A stretch of DNA of 64,000 nucleotides. Origin: Leptolyngbya sp. NIES-3755. GTDB lineage: Bacteria > Cyanobacteriota > Cyanobacteriia > Leptolyngbyales > Leptolyngbyaceae. Positions 54,079-64,000 of the stretch are shown here, in pieces. The translations under genes and the position numbers were made by a program. The DNA is taken from contig AP017308.1 of the NCBI GenBank assembly GCA_001548435.1, forward strand, positions 6,085,030 to 6,149,029, read 5' to 3'. The number at the start of each line of letters is the position of its first letter. Position 1 is the first letter of the stretch. The notes beneath the pieces are model-generated. The model had not been told where the DNA came from. It was given only the letters and a program-made list of their open reading frames with translations, and searched no databases.

Positions 54079-55790
54079 AGTGAATTCGCAAAGTGTCTTA
54101 GATTCGTTTTGCGCCAGTTGGCATCGAAGGCGCGATCGGTCTTGAGTTCCAGCACTCGAATGCCAGTTTTGGGAAGGGGATTGATGCGATCGCGTAATTG
54201 CTCCCAGGTTTCAATGATTTCATGTTTGACATCATAAGTTTGACAAAGTTTGAAAAAATCGATGTTCTGAGGAGTGGCAAAAAATTCCTCAAATGGCGGA
54301 TCGAAAGGTGCGATCGGTAACATGCCAAAAATGCCGCCACCGTTGTTATTGATCAGGACGATCGTTAAATGTCCTTGGAAATGCGATCGGATCAAGAATC
54401 CATTCGTATCATGTAACAGCGCCAAATCTCCAGTTAACATCACTGCTTGTTGATGATGCGCGATTCCTAAAGCAGTTGAAAGCGTTCCATCAATGCCGTT
54501 CGCACCTCGATTAAAGAAAGGTCGAATCTTCAAATCGTTCGGTTTCCAGAAATATTCTGCATCGCGCACAGGCATACTACTAGCAATCAATAATGAAGTT
54601 TCAGGCGGAAGAAATTGCGACAACAACCAAGCTGTTTTTCCTTCAAATAATGCAGTTTCTTGGGTGAGAGATTGATCGATCGTTTGCCTGATTTTCGATT
54701 CTGCATTCAGCCAATCTTTCAGAAAATCAGAGGGAGGCAATGTTAGGAAAGAACCGAGCGATTCGACCTCGATCGGAAGATGTACAGTTTTGCCGTGAAT
54801 CGGATCGAGACTACGATCGCTTGGATCAATCACAAACTGCATCGGCTGAATCGCATCTAACCACAAGCGAACTTCTTTACTGGTTGGCATTTCACCGATG
54901 CGTAGAACAATTTCAGGAGCTAGTTTTTCGGCAAATTCTTTGTTTCTCAAAATCGTGTCATAAGTTGAGATTAAGTAAGGATTGAGGCTTGCATAATTTC
55001 GCAACGGAGAAAGCGCTTCAGCTAATACAGGCAAGGAAAGCGATCGGGATAAATGTGCGATCGCTTCACAATATCGCTGCGGATCTTTCGGCTGTGCGAC
55101 TCCTGCAATCATCAAGCCTCGTCGCCCCTCAAATGAGGAAAATAATCGACTCACTGCAAGCTGTTGATCAATTTCCCAACCCGAAACATCAAAATGATCA
55201 AAGAAATCATTTGGCAACTGATCCGGCATTCCAGATTGTTCAATTGGAGCTAATGGCTCCCGAAACGGCAAATTCAAATGCACCACACCTGGAAGCGGAT
55301 ACTGTGTCTGCTGCATTGCATTCATCATGGTTTGACGCAAATACCGCAGCATTGATAATTCGGTTGAAGGAATCGCTATCTCACTGTAGAAATTTACATA
55401 CGAGCCGAATAATTTCTGTTGATCGATCGCTTGTCCCGCATTGCAGTTTCTCAATTCTGGTGGTCGATCTGCGGTCAAGATTAACAATGGCACTCGACTT
55501 TCTCGCGCTTCGACCACTGCGGGAAAAAAGTTCGCTCCAGCCGATCCAGACGTACACACTAAAACCACGGGATTATGAGTTCTTCGAGCAATTCCGAGCG
55601 CGAAAAAAGATGCCGATCGCTCATCTAAAACGGGAATTGCTTCGATCTCTGGATGACGCGCAAACGCGACCGTTAACGGAGTCGATCGAGAACCGGGACA
55701 GACGATCGCCGTTTTCAAGCCTGATCGAGCTAAGGTTTCCACCAGCACCGAAGCCCAGAGCATATTCACATTCCGAAAATCTAAATTCAT
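54075..55790 (-). CDS. menD: 2-succinyl-5-enolpyruvyl-6-hydroxy-3-cyclohexene-1-carboxylate synthase
   Basis: A 571-residue ThDP enzyme. [17 protein letters not shown] and [14 protein letters not shown] mark the N-terminal domain; [20 protein letters not shown] is MenD-specific; [13 protein letters not shown] with [13 protein letters not shown] holds the ThDP/Mg2+ motif. It joins isochorismate with 2-oxoglutarate in phylloquinone synthesis. The ATG at 55790 fits the family. It is translationally coupled to menB and lies 82 bp downstream of menF. Confidence 0.96.
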   Translation of the reverse strand: MNLDFRNVNMLWASVLVETLARSGLKTAIVCPGSRSTPLTVAFARHPEIEAIPVLDERSASFFALGIARRTHNPVVLVCTSGSAGANFFPAVVEARESRVPLLILTADRPPELRNCNAGQAIDQQKLFGSYVNFYSEIAIPSTELSMLRYLRQTMMNAMQQTQYPLPGVVHLNLPFREPLAPIEQSGMPDQLPNDFFDHFDVSGWEIDQQLAVSRLFSSFEGRRGLMIAGVAQPKDPQRYCEAIAHLSRSLSLPVLAEALSPLRNYASLNPYLISTYDTILRNKEFAEKLAPEIVLRIGEMPTSKEVRLWLDAIQPMQFVIDPSDRSLDPIHGKTVHLPIEVESLGSFLTLPPSDFLKDWLNAESKIRQTIDQSLTQETALFEGKTAWLLSQFLPPETSLLIASSMPVRDAEYFWKPNDLKIRPFFNRGANGIDGTLSTALGIAHHQQAVMLTGDLALLHDTNGFLIRSHFQGHLTIVLINNNGGGIFGMLPIAPFDPPFEEFFATPQNIDFFKLCQTYDVKHEIIETWEQLRDRINPLPKTGIRVLELKTDRAFDANWRKTNLRHFANSL

Positions 55791-55871
55791 TGTCGCGATT
55801 CAACAAAGGCTTTGTGTTCAAGCGATTTAATGCTGCCTAAGCGGTTTCGAGAACTACGCTTAGGAGAATGG

Positions 55872-57305
55872 TTAAACGATGGCATTCAGTAAAGCTTTCA
55901 GTTTGAGTTGAACTTCAGCGAATTCCTTCTCTGGATCTGATCCTGACACAATTCCCGCGCCTGCGAAGAGTCGAGCATGATTTCCTTGGAGAATTGCCGA
56001 TCGGATTCCCACTGCAAATTCGCCGTTGCCCTGATAATCTATCCAGCCGATCGGAGCCGCATACCACGATCGCTCAAACGCTTCAAAAGATTGCAGATGT
56101 TCACACGCGATCGACTTAGGCGCACCTGCTACAGCGGGAGTCGGATGAAGTTCTGCCACGGCATCGAGTAGATGTAAATCGGATTGAATCGTGGCTCGAA
56201 TTGGAGTTTGCAGATGTTGAATATTCGGAAGTTGAAGCAATCGAGCAGGGGAAAATTGTGGAGTGAGATTCAGATTTCTTAAGTGTTGCGCGATCGAATC
56301 TACGACGACTTGATGCTCGTGTTTTTCTTTTTTTCCATTGAGTAAAGTTGCTGCAAGTCGGGCATCTTCGGAGCGGGTTTTGCCACGCGGAACTGAGCCA
56401 GCTAAAGCTTCGGTGAATAATCGATCGTGCTGAATTTTGACTAATCTTTCTGGGCTTGCACCGATGAAAGTCGCATTCTTCCCGTTACTGGCAGAGAAAA
56501 TGTAACAGTTGGGATAACGCGATCGTAAATTACTTAATGATGAAACGAGATTAAACGGTAATGGTGAAGTGACTTCTAAAGCATCAGCTAAAACAATTTT
56601 ACTAAAACGCTTTTGTTGAATCAGTTTTAATGCTGCGGTGACAGATTTCTGATAATGCCCGGAATGCGAAACGGATTGCTGTTTGAAAAAGAGTTTTGGG
56701 GTATCAATTGCTAATCGAATCACATTGTGTTTTACTGATCGAATTCTCTGAATCGTTTGTAGTGTTTCCTCTACTGTGGTTTTGAGATCAGATCCGTGAG
56801 TAATTTTTAGATTTGCCACGATCGTCGATCGAGTTTCAATTCGAGAAATTTGCCACGCGGGAAGAAACGCACGAGCAGCAGGAAATAAAGGATCTGTTGT
56901 CTGATCGGAGAAAGAGAAGTTACAAAAAAAACGCGCTCCAGAGAATTCAGTGTCGAGCGCTCCAATTTGGTGAGTTTTAGCAAATACAGATTGAATCGAT
57001 TGTTTGAGATGAAGGAAGCGATCGCGCCCTTCTGCCTGAAATTCTAAGGTTGTATCAAATGCTAAAACTGCTTGATCGTTCTCAAAATAGAAATGAGTTT
57101 GATCCGGTTTAACCAATGTTTCTAAAACTGCTAACAAATCAATTTCTTCAACAGAGATAGAAATACTAGCAATACAATAATCAACAGTTTGAGCGATCGA
57201 TTGTTTACACCTGAGAAGAAACTGATAGAGATCTTGAGAATCAAGCTGTGACTGAAGCTGATACTGGATCGCAGGCATAACAATCATCCAAACGTCGGCA
57301 ACCAT
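55872..57305 (-). CDS. menF: Isochorismate synthase
   Basis: A 477-residue chorismate-utilising enzyme. KIVLADALEV, TFIGASPERLVK, EALAGSVPRGKTRSEDARLA, KEKHEHQVVVD and ELHPTPAVAGAPK are the MenF/EntC-type motifs. It is the first step of the phylloquinone branch. The open frame starts at ATG 57305 (MVADVW), but MPAIQYQ nine codons later may be the true start. MenD follows on the same strand. About 75 bp separate it from the P450 gene. Confidence 0.93.
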   Translation of the reverse strand: MVADVWMIVMPAIQYQLQSQLDSQDLYQFLLRCKQSIAQTVDYCIASISISVEEIDLLAVLETLVKPDQTHFYFENDQAVLAFDTTLEFQAEGRDRFLHLKQSIQSVFAKTHQIGALDTEFSGARFFCNFSFSDQTTDPLFPAARAFLPAWQISRIETRSTIVANLKITHGSDLKTTVEETLQTIQRIRSVKHNVIRLAIDTPKLFFKQQSVSHSGHYQKSVTAALKLIQQKRFSKIVLADALEVTSPLPFNLVSSLSNLRSRYPNCYIFSASNGKNATFIGASPERLVKIQHDRLFTEALAGSVPRGKTRSEDARLAATLLNGKKEKHEHQVVVDSIAQHLRNLNLTPQFSPARLLQLPNIQHLQTPIRATIQSDLHLLDAVAELHPTPAVAGAPKSIACEHLQSFEAFERSWYAAPIGWIDYQGNGEFAVGIRSAILQGNHARLFAGAGIVSGSDPEKEFAEVQLKLKALLNAIV

Positions 57306-57379
57306 TAGCCGATTTTAAAACACCGAGTGATCCACCCTTTGTAATTTGTAATGAAGTGAAGCAATCTTCGCCTTCTTTA

Positions 57380-58774
57380 TTACGAATTGTGTATTAGTTC
57401 GGGAATCGTGGCTCGATCGCCCACCACTTTCAATCGAAATGTATCCGGTGGAACAAAGGTAATTCCCCGCCGCGCAGGACGAACGGCTCGATCGAGATTC
57501 GTTTCAAATTCATACCAAGACAACACCGTTGCTAAAACCAATTTCATTTCAAACAACGACAATGCCATCCCGACACAACTTCGACTCCCACCCCCAAATG
57601 GCAAATATTCATACGCCGAAAACTTCCGCTCTAAAAAGCGATCGGGCACAAAAGAATCTGCCTGCTCATACGTTTTCGCCCGCCTGTGCGCCAGATAAAT
57701 GCACGGAATCAGAATCGTTCCAGGCTGGTACGTATAGCCCTCAATTGCGATCGTGCATTTCACCTTGCGCGGCTGAGAAATTAATGCGATCGGATAAACT
57801 CGCAACGCTTCCTTACAAACTGCGGTCAAATATGGAGCCTGTGAAAGCACCACTGGATCAGGATTTTCGCCCAACTGATCTAATTCTTGCCGTAATCGAT
57901 CGAGCGATTCCCGATGCCGATGCAACCAGTAAAACGCCCAAGTCAGTCCCGATGCCGTCGTTTCATGTCCTAATAGCAACAAAGTCATCAACTGATCGCG
58001 CAATTCCTGATCGCTCATCGATTCGCCTTGTTCATCCCGCGCCATCATCAGCACCGAGAGAATATCCGTCCGATTTGAGAGCGATTGAGACCGTCGATCG
58101 TGAATTTCGGCAAAAATCAATTCATCGATCTGCGCCATCTGTTCTAAAAACTGTCCCCAAGGACTCCAACGCCCCAAATTCTGCTGAAGCATCGGGAAAA
58201 AGAACTGAGTTGAATACAGCGGCGATGTGATTGCTTCTAGTAATTCTGCTAATAGTTGCTTTAGTCGCTCGTAGCGGACTCCTGGAACTAAACCAAACAC
58301 CACTTGGAGAATCACTTGCAGCGAGATTTCAGACATCTCTGATCGAACTGCGATCGCATCTCCCACATTCCAGTCAATCATCCGTTTCTGCGTCAACTGA
58401 CAAATCAAATGCCCTTGACTGTGCAACTGTTCCCGATGCAGTGCAGGCATCAATAACTGGCGCTGTCTCTGATGTCGCGCTCCTTCCTGCATAATTAGCG
58501 ACTCATTGCCCACCAGCGGACGAAAGACATGAGTAACTTTGCCAAATTCAAACGCATCCGCCAGCGTCGTAAATACAGCTTGAATCGCATCTGGATCGCT
58601 GAGAAATACAACAGGTGGAGAATTCAGCCCCAAAACTCGTGTCGTAAACGTATCCCCGTACTGGGCTGAAGCTCGATCGAAAAATGCGATCGGGTCAGCC
58701 ACGAGTGACAGAGTTTGAACGAGAGCAGGAGAACGCAAACCGGGCGGTAACATCATCGAATTCTGGCAATACAC
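57380..58774 (-). CDS. Cytochrome P450 (CYP110-like)
   Basis: A 464-residue P450. The I-helix motif GHETTASG, the K-helix ExxR in CKEALRVYP, the PERF-like VPDRFLER, and the heme loop FGGGSRSCVGMALSLFEM with its Cys thiolate near residue 407 are intact. The first residues LPPGLRSPALVQTL and the fold match the bacterial CYP110 group of cyanobacteria, often assigned to fatty-acid or terpene oxidation; the substrate is unknown. Start candidates are GTG 58774 (TAGGAAC just upstream) or ATG 58756. No ferredoxin or terpene cyclase gene lies beside it. Confidence 0.92.
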   Translation of the reverse strand: MYCQNSMMLPPGLRSPALVQTLSLVADPIAFFDRASAQYGDTFTTRVLGLNSPPVVFLSDPDAIQAVFTTLADAFEFGKVTHVFRPLVGNESLIMQEGARHQRQRQLLMPALHREQLHSQGHLICQLTQKRMIDWNVGDAIAVRSEMSEISLQVILQVVFGLVPGVRYERLKQLLAELLEAITSPLYSTQFFFPMLQQNLGRWSPWGQFLEQMAQIDELIFAEIHDRRSQSLSNRTDILSVLMMARDEQGESMSDQELRDQLMTLLLLGHETTASGLTWAFYWLHRHRESLDRLRQELDQLGENPDPVVLSQAPYLTAVCKEALRVYPIALISQPRKVKCTIAIEGYTYQPGTILIPCIYLAHRRAKTYEQADSFVPDRFLERKFSAYEYLPFGGGSRSCVGMALSLFEMKLVLATVLSWYEFETNLDRAVRPARRGITFVPPDTFRLKVVGDRATIPELIHNS

Positions 58775-58840
58775 ACTGTTCCTAGTGTAAAGAATTCAGA
58801 TTTCTCAATGCGCGAAGTTTCAAATTCTTCAAATGATCGC

Positions 58841-59911
58841 TCAATTTAACCGCGCTTCTGGCAAAATCAGCATGGCATCCCCGAAAGAATAGAATCGATA
58901 TTCGTTCTCGATCGCTTCTTGGTATAAAGCTAACAGTCGCTCTCGTCCAATCAAGGCACTCACAAGCATTAACAAACTGGACTTTGGTAGATGGAAGTTC
59001 GTAACCATGCCGTCCACAGTTTTCCATTCATAACCGGGATAGATAAAGAGATTCGTCTTGCCGCAGTACGGTTCAAGCGCTCCCGATTGAGATGCCCCTT
59101 CCAGCGATCGCACAACGGTCGTTCCAACTGCGATCACTCTTCCACCCTTTGCTTTCGTTTCTCGAATCTTCTCTACCGTTTCAGGCGAAACTTCGATCCA
59201 TTCCCCGTGCATTTGATGTTGGGTAATGTCTTCAACTTCAACGGGGCGGAAGGTTCCAACCCCAACGTGCAGCGTGATGAAAGCTCGATCGACACCTCTT
59301 TGCTCTAAGCGATCTAACAATTCGGGCGTGAAGTGTAAACCTGCGGTCGGAGCCGCCACAGCACCCATACGATCGGCATAGACAGTTTGATATCGATCGG
59401 CTTCTGCTTCAGTTTCTTGAATATACGGTGGCAATGGCACTTCACCAAAATGATCAATCACTTCGAGTAGCGATCGACCATTCGAGGCTTCAAACTGAAG
59501 AATTCTGCCGCGTGTCTCAGGATCACTCGCGAGAATTGCGGCTGTGAGTTCCACCTCAGTTTCAGATTGCGGCTTAAACACAATTTGATTTCCAGGCTTG
59601 AGTCGTCTTCCAGGTTTGACCAAAGCCAACCATTGATTTTGTTGATGTTCTTCAAGCAAAAGGATTTCGACTTCGGTTCCGGTCGTTTTGTGACCGTGAA
59701 GCCTTGCAGGGATGACCTGCGTATTATTTAGTACGAGTAAATCTCCAGGTCGAAGGATTTCGTCTAGCTCTCGGAAGACTTGATGGTGATGTTGCGTTTG
59801 AGTTTCAATCACCAGCAGACGAGCACTATCCCTTGGTGTAGCGGGATTTTGAGCGATCCGGTCTGGAGGCAAATGATAGTCATAAGCCGAAAGGAGTTGA
59901 TCAGCTTCCAC
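58841..59911 (-). CDS. queA: S-adenosylmethionine:tRNA ribosyltransferase-isomerase
   Basis: A 356-residue enzyme of queuosine synthesis that transfers the ribosyl part of SAM to preQ1 in tRNA. DYHLPPDRIAQNPATPRDSARLLV at the N-terminus (quoted by parts DYHLPPDRI and RDSARLLV), VVNNT as VLNNTQVIPARL, AAPTAGLHFTPELL, LHVGVGTFRPV and TNFHLPKSSLLMLVSAL are classic QueA motifs. The ATG at 59911 is preceded by an AT-rich promoter region. Length is standard. Confidence 0.96.
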   Translation of the reverse strand: MEADQLLSAYDYHLPPDRIAQNPATPRDSARLLVIETQTQHHHQVFRELDEILRPGDLLVLNNTQVIPARLHGHKTTGTEVEILLLEEHQQNQWLALVKPGRRLKPGNQIVFKPQSETEVELTAAILASDPETRGRILQFEASNGRSLLEVIDHFGEVPLPPYIQETEAEADRYQTVYADRMGAVAAPTAGLHFTPELLDRLEQRGVDRAFITLHVGVGTFRPVEVEDITQHQMHGEWIEVSPETVEKIRETKAKGGRVIAVGTTVVRSLEGASQSGALEPYCGKTNLFIYPGYEWKTVDGMVTNFHLPKSSLLMLVSALIGRERLLALYQEAIENEYRFYSFGDAMLILPEARLN

Positions 59912-60102
59912 GGTCTTAGCCCTATGGGTCGTTACAGGTGAGTGGTTAGTATTTTCGGATAATTTCGATCGATATTATTAAATAATTTTTAAATTGGGTG
60001 AGATTCCCTAACGAAGTTCGGGGGCTTTTCCCCTATTGCAAGGTCGTTTCCTGGTTCACAATAGGAATTGAAAGAAAGTAGCATTTGCTGGGTCTGTGTT
60101 CT

Positions 60103-60492
60103 ATGGAATTTCTCTATTGCCTCGCGAATGCCAGTCTAACCCTGAGAATTGTGGAACATTTGCACCACTCGAAGCAACTCCCGCTCAGCTTCGTGACTGT
60201 CATTCATCAAATCGATGGTTGGATCTTGCGTGTAAAATTGTCCCGTCCTGTGGATGACCATACGGCAGGCGATTTTAGAGCGTTTCTGGATGAGTTGGGC
60301 ATTCCGTTTGCGCCGAATATTCGGATTCAAATGGTGCTGTGGGGCTTGGAAACTGGACAGTCCCCGATCGAGGTGATGCAGCGCTATCAAGTGGCGGTCG
60401 TCTCTCATGGTAGTCCCGATCGTGAAGAGATCGAAGAGTTCCGCGAGCAGTTTGTTCAGGGATTGGGATATTGTCCCGAAACGCTGGCTTAA
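60103..60492 (+). CDS. Conserved-type cyanobacterial hypothetical protein
   Basis: 129 residues from ATG 60103 (a TTG 18 nt earlier is possible). MEFLYCLANASLTLRIVEHL is followed by strands (VTVIHQIDGWILRVKLSRPV) and an acidic C-terminal helix DREEIEEFREQFVQGLGYCPETLA, the last quoted in part. Soluble, one domain, no known motif. It is convergent with the YraN-like gene, overlapping by 4 bp at the stop codons. Function unknown. Confidence 0.75.
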   Translation: MEFLYCLANASLTLRIVEHLHHSKQLPLSFVTVIHQIDGWILRVKLSRPVDDHTAGDFRAFLDELGIPFAPNIRIQMVLWGLETGQSPIEVMQRYQVAVVSHGSPDREEIEEFREQFVQGLGYCPETLA

Positions 60493-60914
60493 CAGAAAGC
60501 ATTGTCAATGTAGTTTTGAAGTGAGAACTGATTTTTGGTGAGGTGGGGGGAAGTCGCCAGAGTGGGCGGGTTTCCCCTTTTTTTTGTGTAACGAACTAAG
60601 GCGACATCGAATCGACAAGGACATTCTGCAAATTCAGGATGTTTTTGGAGAAATAACTGAGCAGCGATGAGGAGCTTTCTCTGTTTCGTGGGGGTAATCG
60701 CCAAAGCGCCATCGCTGTCCCAATTGCCCTGACTGCGAGTTTTAACTTCGACAAATGCGATCGTTGAATCGGCAGTTTTCACAACGAGATCAAGTTCTCC
60801 CGATCGACAACTCCACTGGCGAGCGAGTACGATCGCGCCTTGAGACTGGAGCCATTCTGCGACAAAGGTTTCACCCAATGTTCCGAGATCAGATGTCGAA
60901 TTCGGCAGATCCAC
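60489..60914 (-). CDS. UPF0102/YraN family putative endonuclease
   Basis: A 141-residue protein of the YraN family with the restriction-endonuclease-like core: GTLGETFVAEWLQSQG at the start, SGELDLVV carrying the acidic catalytic residue and FVEVKTRSQ with the E-x-K motif. Family members are structurally related to Holliday-junction resolvases, but activity is unproven. Usual length is about 120; the C-terminal extension includes SPHLTKNQF. It overlaps the convergent gene at the stop codon by 4 bp. Confidence 0.88.
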   Translation of the reverse strand: MDLPNSTSDLGTLGETFVAEWLQSQGAIVLARQWSCRSGELDLVVKTADSTIAFVEVKTRSQGNWDSDGALAITPTKQRKLLIAAQLFLQKHPEFAECPCRFDVALVRYTKKRGNPPTLATSPHLTKNQFSLQNYIDNAFC

Positions 60915-60961
60915 AGGTACGATTTAAAACAGTTCTCTTACAACGTTCCCCGATTGTTCGG

Positions 60962-61444
60962 ATGAGTTTTATGAAAGGCTTCGTTTGCTCAGTCCTAATT
61001 TTGTTCGCGTCTTGGATGATGTTTGCATCCCCTGTCTTGGCTTTAGATTACAACCGAGAATCGCTGATTGGTCGAGATTTTTCCGGTCAGGATCTCACCG
61101 ACTCAGAATTCACCAAAGCGAATATGCGCGACAGTAATTTGAGTCACGCCAACCTGAAAGGGGTGAGATTTTTTGCGACCAATTTGGAGAGCGCGAATTT
61201 GGAAGGGGCGGATTTGACGAACAGTACGCTGGATGCGGCGCGGTTGACTCGTGCAAACCTAAAGAATGCCAATCTAGAAGGGGCTTTTGCGGCGAATGCG
61301 AAATTTGAAGGAGCCACGATCGAGGGTGCAGATTTTACCGATGTGGAACTTCGCCCGGATGTTCAAAAAATGCTCTGTACTGTGGCGAAAGGAACGAATC
61401 CAACGACCGGACGCGACACTCGTGAAACGCTGTACTGCGATTGA
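60962..61444 (+). CDS. Exported pentapeptide-repeat protein (thylakoid-lumen type)
   Basis: About 160 residues from ATG 60962. MSFMKGFVCSVLILFASWMM is a signal peptide core ending in ASPVLALDYNRE, so the mature protein begins near LDYNRE. About twelve A(N/D)LxX-type pentapeptide repeats follow (FSGQDLTDSEFTKANMRDS and so on), forming a right-handed beta helix, and two Cys (MLC and ETLYCD) flank the C-terminal tail. Similar lumenal proteins occur in thylakoids of cyanobacteria and plants. Four nt separate it from the response-regulator gene downstream. Confidence 0.87.
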   Translation: MSFMKGFVCSVLILFASWMMFASPVLALDYNRESLIGRDFSGQDLTDSEFTKANMRDSNLSHANLKGVRFFATNLESANLEGADLTNSTLDAARLTRANLKNANLEGAFAANAKFEGATIEGADFTDVELRPDVQKMLCTVAKGTNPTTGRDTRETLYCD

Positions 61445-61447
61445 ACT

Positions 61448-62122
61448 ATGCTGATCCTGCTTGCCGAGGACGATCCAGCCCAGTCTGAACCGCTTCAAAC
61501 TGCATTGACCAAAGCGGGTCACGTAGTCGATGTGGTTGAAGATGGAGATACGGCACTTTGGCTCACCACAACAAAAGCGTATGATTTGCTGATTCTCGAT
61601 TGGATGCTGCCAAAATTGAGCGGTGTGGCAGTCTGTCAACGATATCGGCAAGCAGGAAAGACGGCTCCAGTTTTGATGCTGACGGCAAAAGATACAACCG
61701 TTGATAAAGTCACTGGACTCGATGCAGGTGCGGATGATTATTTAGTAAAGCCGATCGATATTATTGAACTCCTTGCACGAGTGAGAGCTTTGGGACGACG
61801 CTCCCCCTTATGGCAAGGTGAAACGCTACAGTTAGGGAGCTTACAGTTACATCTAACGAATTTAACGATCGAGCGAAATCAAGCAACCGTGCAACTCTCT
61901 GGACGAGAATTTCAACTGATGGAATTTCTCATGCGCCATCCGCGTCAAGTGCTGTCCCATGACCAAATCGAACAAGCGTTATGGGGTTGGGGCAGTGAAC
62001 CAGAAAGTAATGCCGTGACCACTTTAGTTCGGAGATTGCGTCAGAGACTAGAAGCGGTCAGTGCCAAAGACTGGCTCGAAACAGTGTACGGAATTGGGTA
62101 TCGCTTGAATGCTCTGGAGTAG
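61448..62122 (+). CDS. OmpR-family response regulator (RppA-like)
   Basis: A 224-residue two-domain regulator. Receiver with [11 protein letters not shown], acceptor Asp51 in [24 protein letters not shown] and [11 protein letters not shown]; winged-helix domain with [16 protein letters not shown] and [14 protein letters not shown]. The similarity to cyanobacterial RppA/NrsR and the sensor gene following 5 nt later, plus an htrA-type gene next, suggest control of redox, metal or envelope stress genes; the signal is unknown. Confidence 0.88.
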   Translation: MLILLAEDDPAQSEPLQTALTKAGHVVDVVEDGDTALWLTTTKAYDLLILDWMLPKLSGVAVCQRYRQAGKTAPVLMLTAKDTTVDKVTGLDAGADDYLVKPIDIIELLARVRALGRRSPLWQGETLQLGSLQLHLTNLTIERNQATVQLSGREFQLMEFLMRHPRQVLSHDQIEQALWGWGSEPESNAVTTLVRRLRQRLEAVSAKDWLETVYGIGYRLNALE

Positions 62123-62127
62123 AAACG

Positions 62128-63309
62128 GTGTTCGATCGAAGTCGGCGAAATTTAGCGTATTGGTTCGCGGCTTCGATGGGCGGAATTTTGCTCGCTTTTG
62201 CAGGAGTCGGTTACGGGTTCATTGTGCAAACTCAACTGAAAAATTTTGATGATTTACTGTACAGGCGCAGTCGGCTTCTGATCGGAGTTCAGCCTACCAT
62301 TCCTGGAGTGATGCCATCGATGCCGATCGATTTAACTTACGTTCGCTGGTATCGCGTCGATCGACAACGCATCAAGTACATCGGTTCAGCCGGATCGAAT
62401 TATCTAACCGGAACCATTGGGTTTGAAACGATCGAGAACCTAAGACAGCTAACCTTACCGATTCAACGACAAAATCAAACTGTTGGATATCTCCAAGTTG
62501 CAGCCCCTTTAACCCCGTTGCAACAAAGTTTAGAGCAAGTTCGATTTGTGCTTTTGATTGGCGTACCGATGACAATCGCATTAATTGGCATCACAGGTTG
62601 GATTCTGGGTGGAATTGCAATGCAACCTTCCAGACGCGCTTATGCTCAACTTCAAAGATTTACAGCCGATGCGTCTCATGAACTTCGTGCGCCCATTGCC
62701 GCCGTATTAAGCAATGCTCAAGTGGGATTAATGCCACCTGAAGATCAGCAAGAACAGCACGATCGATTAGAACGCATTGTAGAGATTGCAAAATCGATGA
62801 GTGCTTTAGTCACGAATTTGCTTTGGTTAGCTCGCGAAGAACTCGATCGCACTCGGTTTCAAACGGTTGATTTAGTCGCATTAATTCGAGGTTTGGACCA
62901 TCCAGACGATCGAGCTTTTACATTGTTACTTCCCGATCATCCCGTACAAATCGAAGCTGATCCTGAACTAATTCGACAAGCAATTTTCAATCTACTCAGC
63001 AATGCGTTTAAGTACACTCCCAATGATGGAACAGTCCGTCTTGAATTGATTAGCAAGCAAACTGCAATCATTCGAGTGATTGATACTGGCATTGGCATTC
63101 CTCTAGAAGATTTGCCGCATATCTTTGAGCGATTTTACCGGGTGGATACGGCTCGATCGAAACAAACGGGCGGATTCGGATTAGGTTTAGCGATCGTGCA
63201 GCAAATTGTTCAGGCACATCAAGGGCAAGTAACAGTCACGAGCCAACCCGGATCAGGTTCAACATTTCAAATCGAATTACCCCTGAAAGCACCCCGAAGT
63301 AAGGCGTGA
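62128..63309 (+). CDS. Sensor histidine kinase, partner of the upstream regulator
   Basis: 393 residues starting with GTG at 62128, five nt after the regulator stop. Two membrane helices (about 11-33 and 142-163) frame a ~105-residue periplasmic part ([17 protein letters not shown]). The HisKA H-box is [17 protein letters not shown], the HATPase has [18 protein letters not shown] and [11 protein letters not shown]. No HAMP is obvious, and the N-box and G-boxes are complete. RppB/NrsS-like by layout. A weak terminator follows. Confidence 0.9.
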   Translation: MFDRSRRNLAYWFAASMGGILLAFAGVGYGFIVQTQLKNFDDLLYRRSRLLIGVQPTIPGVMPSMPIDLTYVRWYRVDRQRIKYIGSAGSNYLTGTIGFETIENLRQLTLPIQRQNQTVGYLQVAAPLTPLQQSLEQVRFVLLIGVPMTIALIGITGWILGGIAMQPSRRAYAQLQRFTADASHELRAPIAAVLSNAQVGLMPPEDQQEQHDRLERIVEIAKSMSALVTNLLWLAREELDRTRFQTVDLVALIRGLDHPDDRAFTLLLPDHPVQIEADPELIRQAIFNLLSNAFKYTPNDGTVRLELISKQTAIIRVIDTGIGIPLEDLPHIFERFYRVDTARSKQTGGFGLGLAIVQQIVQAHQGQVTVTSQPGSGSTFQIELPLKAPRSKA

Positions 63310-63332
63310 CATTTTGTTGTCATTTTCTTTTT
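63307..63332 (+). terminator. Weak terminator after the kinase gene
   Basis: TGACA and TGTCA flank a six-nt loop and are followed by TTTTCTTTTT. The stem is only five pairs. Confidence 0.4.
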
Positions 63333-63386
63333 CCACACTGGGGATAGGTCAGAAAACCCTCCTCACACATTCTTGGAACCCTAGAA

Positions 63387-64000
63387 ATGGCTTCTAATCG
63401 CTTCTTAAACACTTCGTTAGCTTCTCTGTCTTTAGTGTCGATCGGGGCTGTCAGCGCATTAGTCGGAACTCAAATTCCTTCAACTCAGTTTCAACCACCC
63501 GCGATCGCCCAAATTTCACGCTCCAGTAACGACGAAAATTTTGTCTCAGCCGCCGTCGATCGTACAGGTCCTGCCGTTGTCCGAATTAATGCCACTCGTG
63601 AACGGGTGACTTCGAGAGGCGAACAAATTCAGCAAGGAACCGGATCAGGGTTTATTCTGCGATCGAACGGTCTAGTCGTCACGAATGCTCACGTGGTTTC
63701 TGGAGCGAGTCGGGTCAGCGTCACCCTCAAAGATGGTCGAGAGTACACCGGACGAGTCTTAGGAGCCGATCGCCAAAATGATGTCGCGGTTGTGAAAATC
63801 GAGGCGAACAATCTACCTGCTGTCACCCTTGGCAATTCGGATCAACTGCGACCCGGAGAATGGGCGATCGCCATCGGCAACCCGCTCGGACTCGATAATA
63901 CTGTGACCGTTGGAATTGTCAGTGGCACAGAGCGATCGGCAAGAGCATTCGGTCTAAGAGGTTCACAGCCCTTTATCCAAACCGATGCCGCAATTAACCC
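63387..64000 (+). CDS. HtrA/Deg-family serine protease (5' part, runs off window)
   Basis: The frame from ATG 63387 is open to the end of the window. An N-terminal hydrophobic anchor or signal ([17 protein letters not shown]) is followed by a Ser/Gln-rich linker and the trypsin-like domain: [21 protein letters not shown] with the catalytic His, [22 protein letters not shown] with the Asp (quoted by its end [10 protein letters not shown]), [21 protein letters not shown], and SGTERSAR. The Ser (GNSGGPL) lies beyond the window. It is one of the HhoA/HhoB/HtrA proteases; which one is not decided. Confidence 0.93.
   Translation, partial: MASNRFLNTSLASLSLVSIGAVSALVGTQIPSTQFQPPAIAQISRSSNDENFVSAAVDRTGPAVVRINATRERVTSRGEQIQQGTGSGFILRSNGLVVTNAHVVSGASRVSVTLKDGREYTGRVLGADRQNDVAVVKIEANNLPAVTLGNSDQLRPGEWAIAIGNPLGLDNTVTVGIVSGTERSARAFGLRGSQPFIQTDAAIN

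Noticed and set aside
54989-55840. 283-residue open frame antisense to menD
   Set aside because: Long antisense frames are common here because CGATCG-rich codons lack stops on the other strand; menD is certain.
57529-58230. 233-residue open frame antisense to the P450 gene
   Set aside because: Lies wholly within a clear P450 gene; no family features.
1-64000. CRISPR arrays, tRNA and rRNA genes
   Set aside because: No regularly spaced repeats and no tRNA-like cloverleaf with T-loop signature were seen by eye; a dedicated scan was not possible.

Overview
The window looks like a chromosomal segment of a cyanobacterium, probably a filamentous Leptolyngbya-like species (the genus is inference from overall gene flavour, not a search). 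Evidence: the HIP1 octamer GCGATCGC and the core CGATCG are extremely frequent in coding DNA; there are chlI (chlorophyll synthesis), rpaA (circadian/redox master regulator), a Crr7-type NDH-1 factor, a Cph1-type phytochrome with its Rcp1 regulator, the phylloquinone genes menF-menD-menB plus menH, a thylakoid-type pentapeptide protein and several small proteins of cyanobacterial type. No rRNA, tRNA, CRISPR array or intact insertion sequence was seen.

Layout. 1-5.2 kb: 5'-part of chlI, dapB, a DoxX-like protein, a glyoxalase-fold protein, a serine recombinase with a degenerate catalytic domain and an acyltransferase. 5.2-13.7 kb: an M48 protease, a large unknown membrane protein, a caspase-fold protein that has lost its catalytic dyad, a class III aminotransferase, a basic HTH protein and a DUF554 membrane protein. 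13.8-16.9 kb: small proteins, menH, a PilB-N-terminal-like protein without motor, then a structured intergenic element resembling a HEARO/omega RNA (the guide-RNA class of IscB/IsrB nucleases) without a nuclease gene. 16.9-23.9 kb: hybrid kinase plus REC-GGDEF protein, lipid kinase, crr7, rpaA, prxQ. 24-34.3 kb: repeat protein with C39-like domain, acs, an alpha/beta hydrolase next to an acyltransferase (reminiscent of split phytyl ester synthase), a PEP-CTERM protein, metG, a LabA-like NYN protein, lptC. 34.3-43.4 kb: small proteins, two overlapping sensor kinases, RluE-like enzyme, cysteine synthase-ferredoxin pair, LprI-like protein, KDPG aldolase, stress protein. 43.5-49 kb: light-signalling cluster (pseudo-receiver, phytochrome, Rcp1, hybrid kinase). 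49-64 kb: dus, DUF403/ATP-grasp pair, menB-menD-menF, P450, queA, small conserved genes, a two-component pair, and the start of an HtrA protease.

Functional themes. Signalling dominates: eleven two-component-type proteins lie in the 64 kb. Several proteins keep a fold but have lost key residues (caspase, recombinase, receiver, Hpt). Phylloquinone synthesis is nearly covered by four genes at two loci. Coordinates of starts were adjusted where a ribosome binding site, an in-frame stop or family length argued for it.
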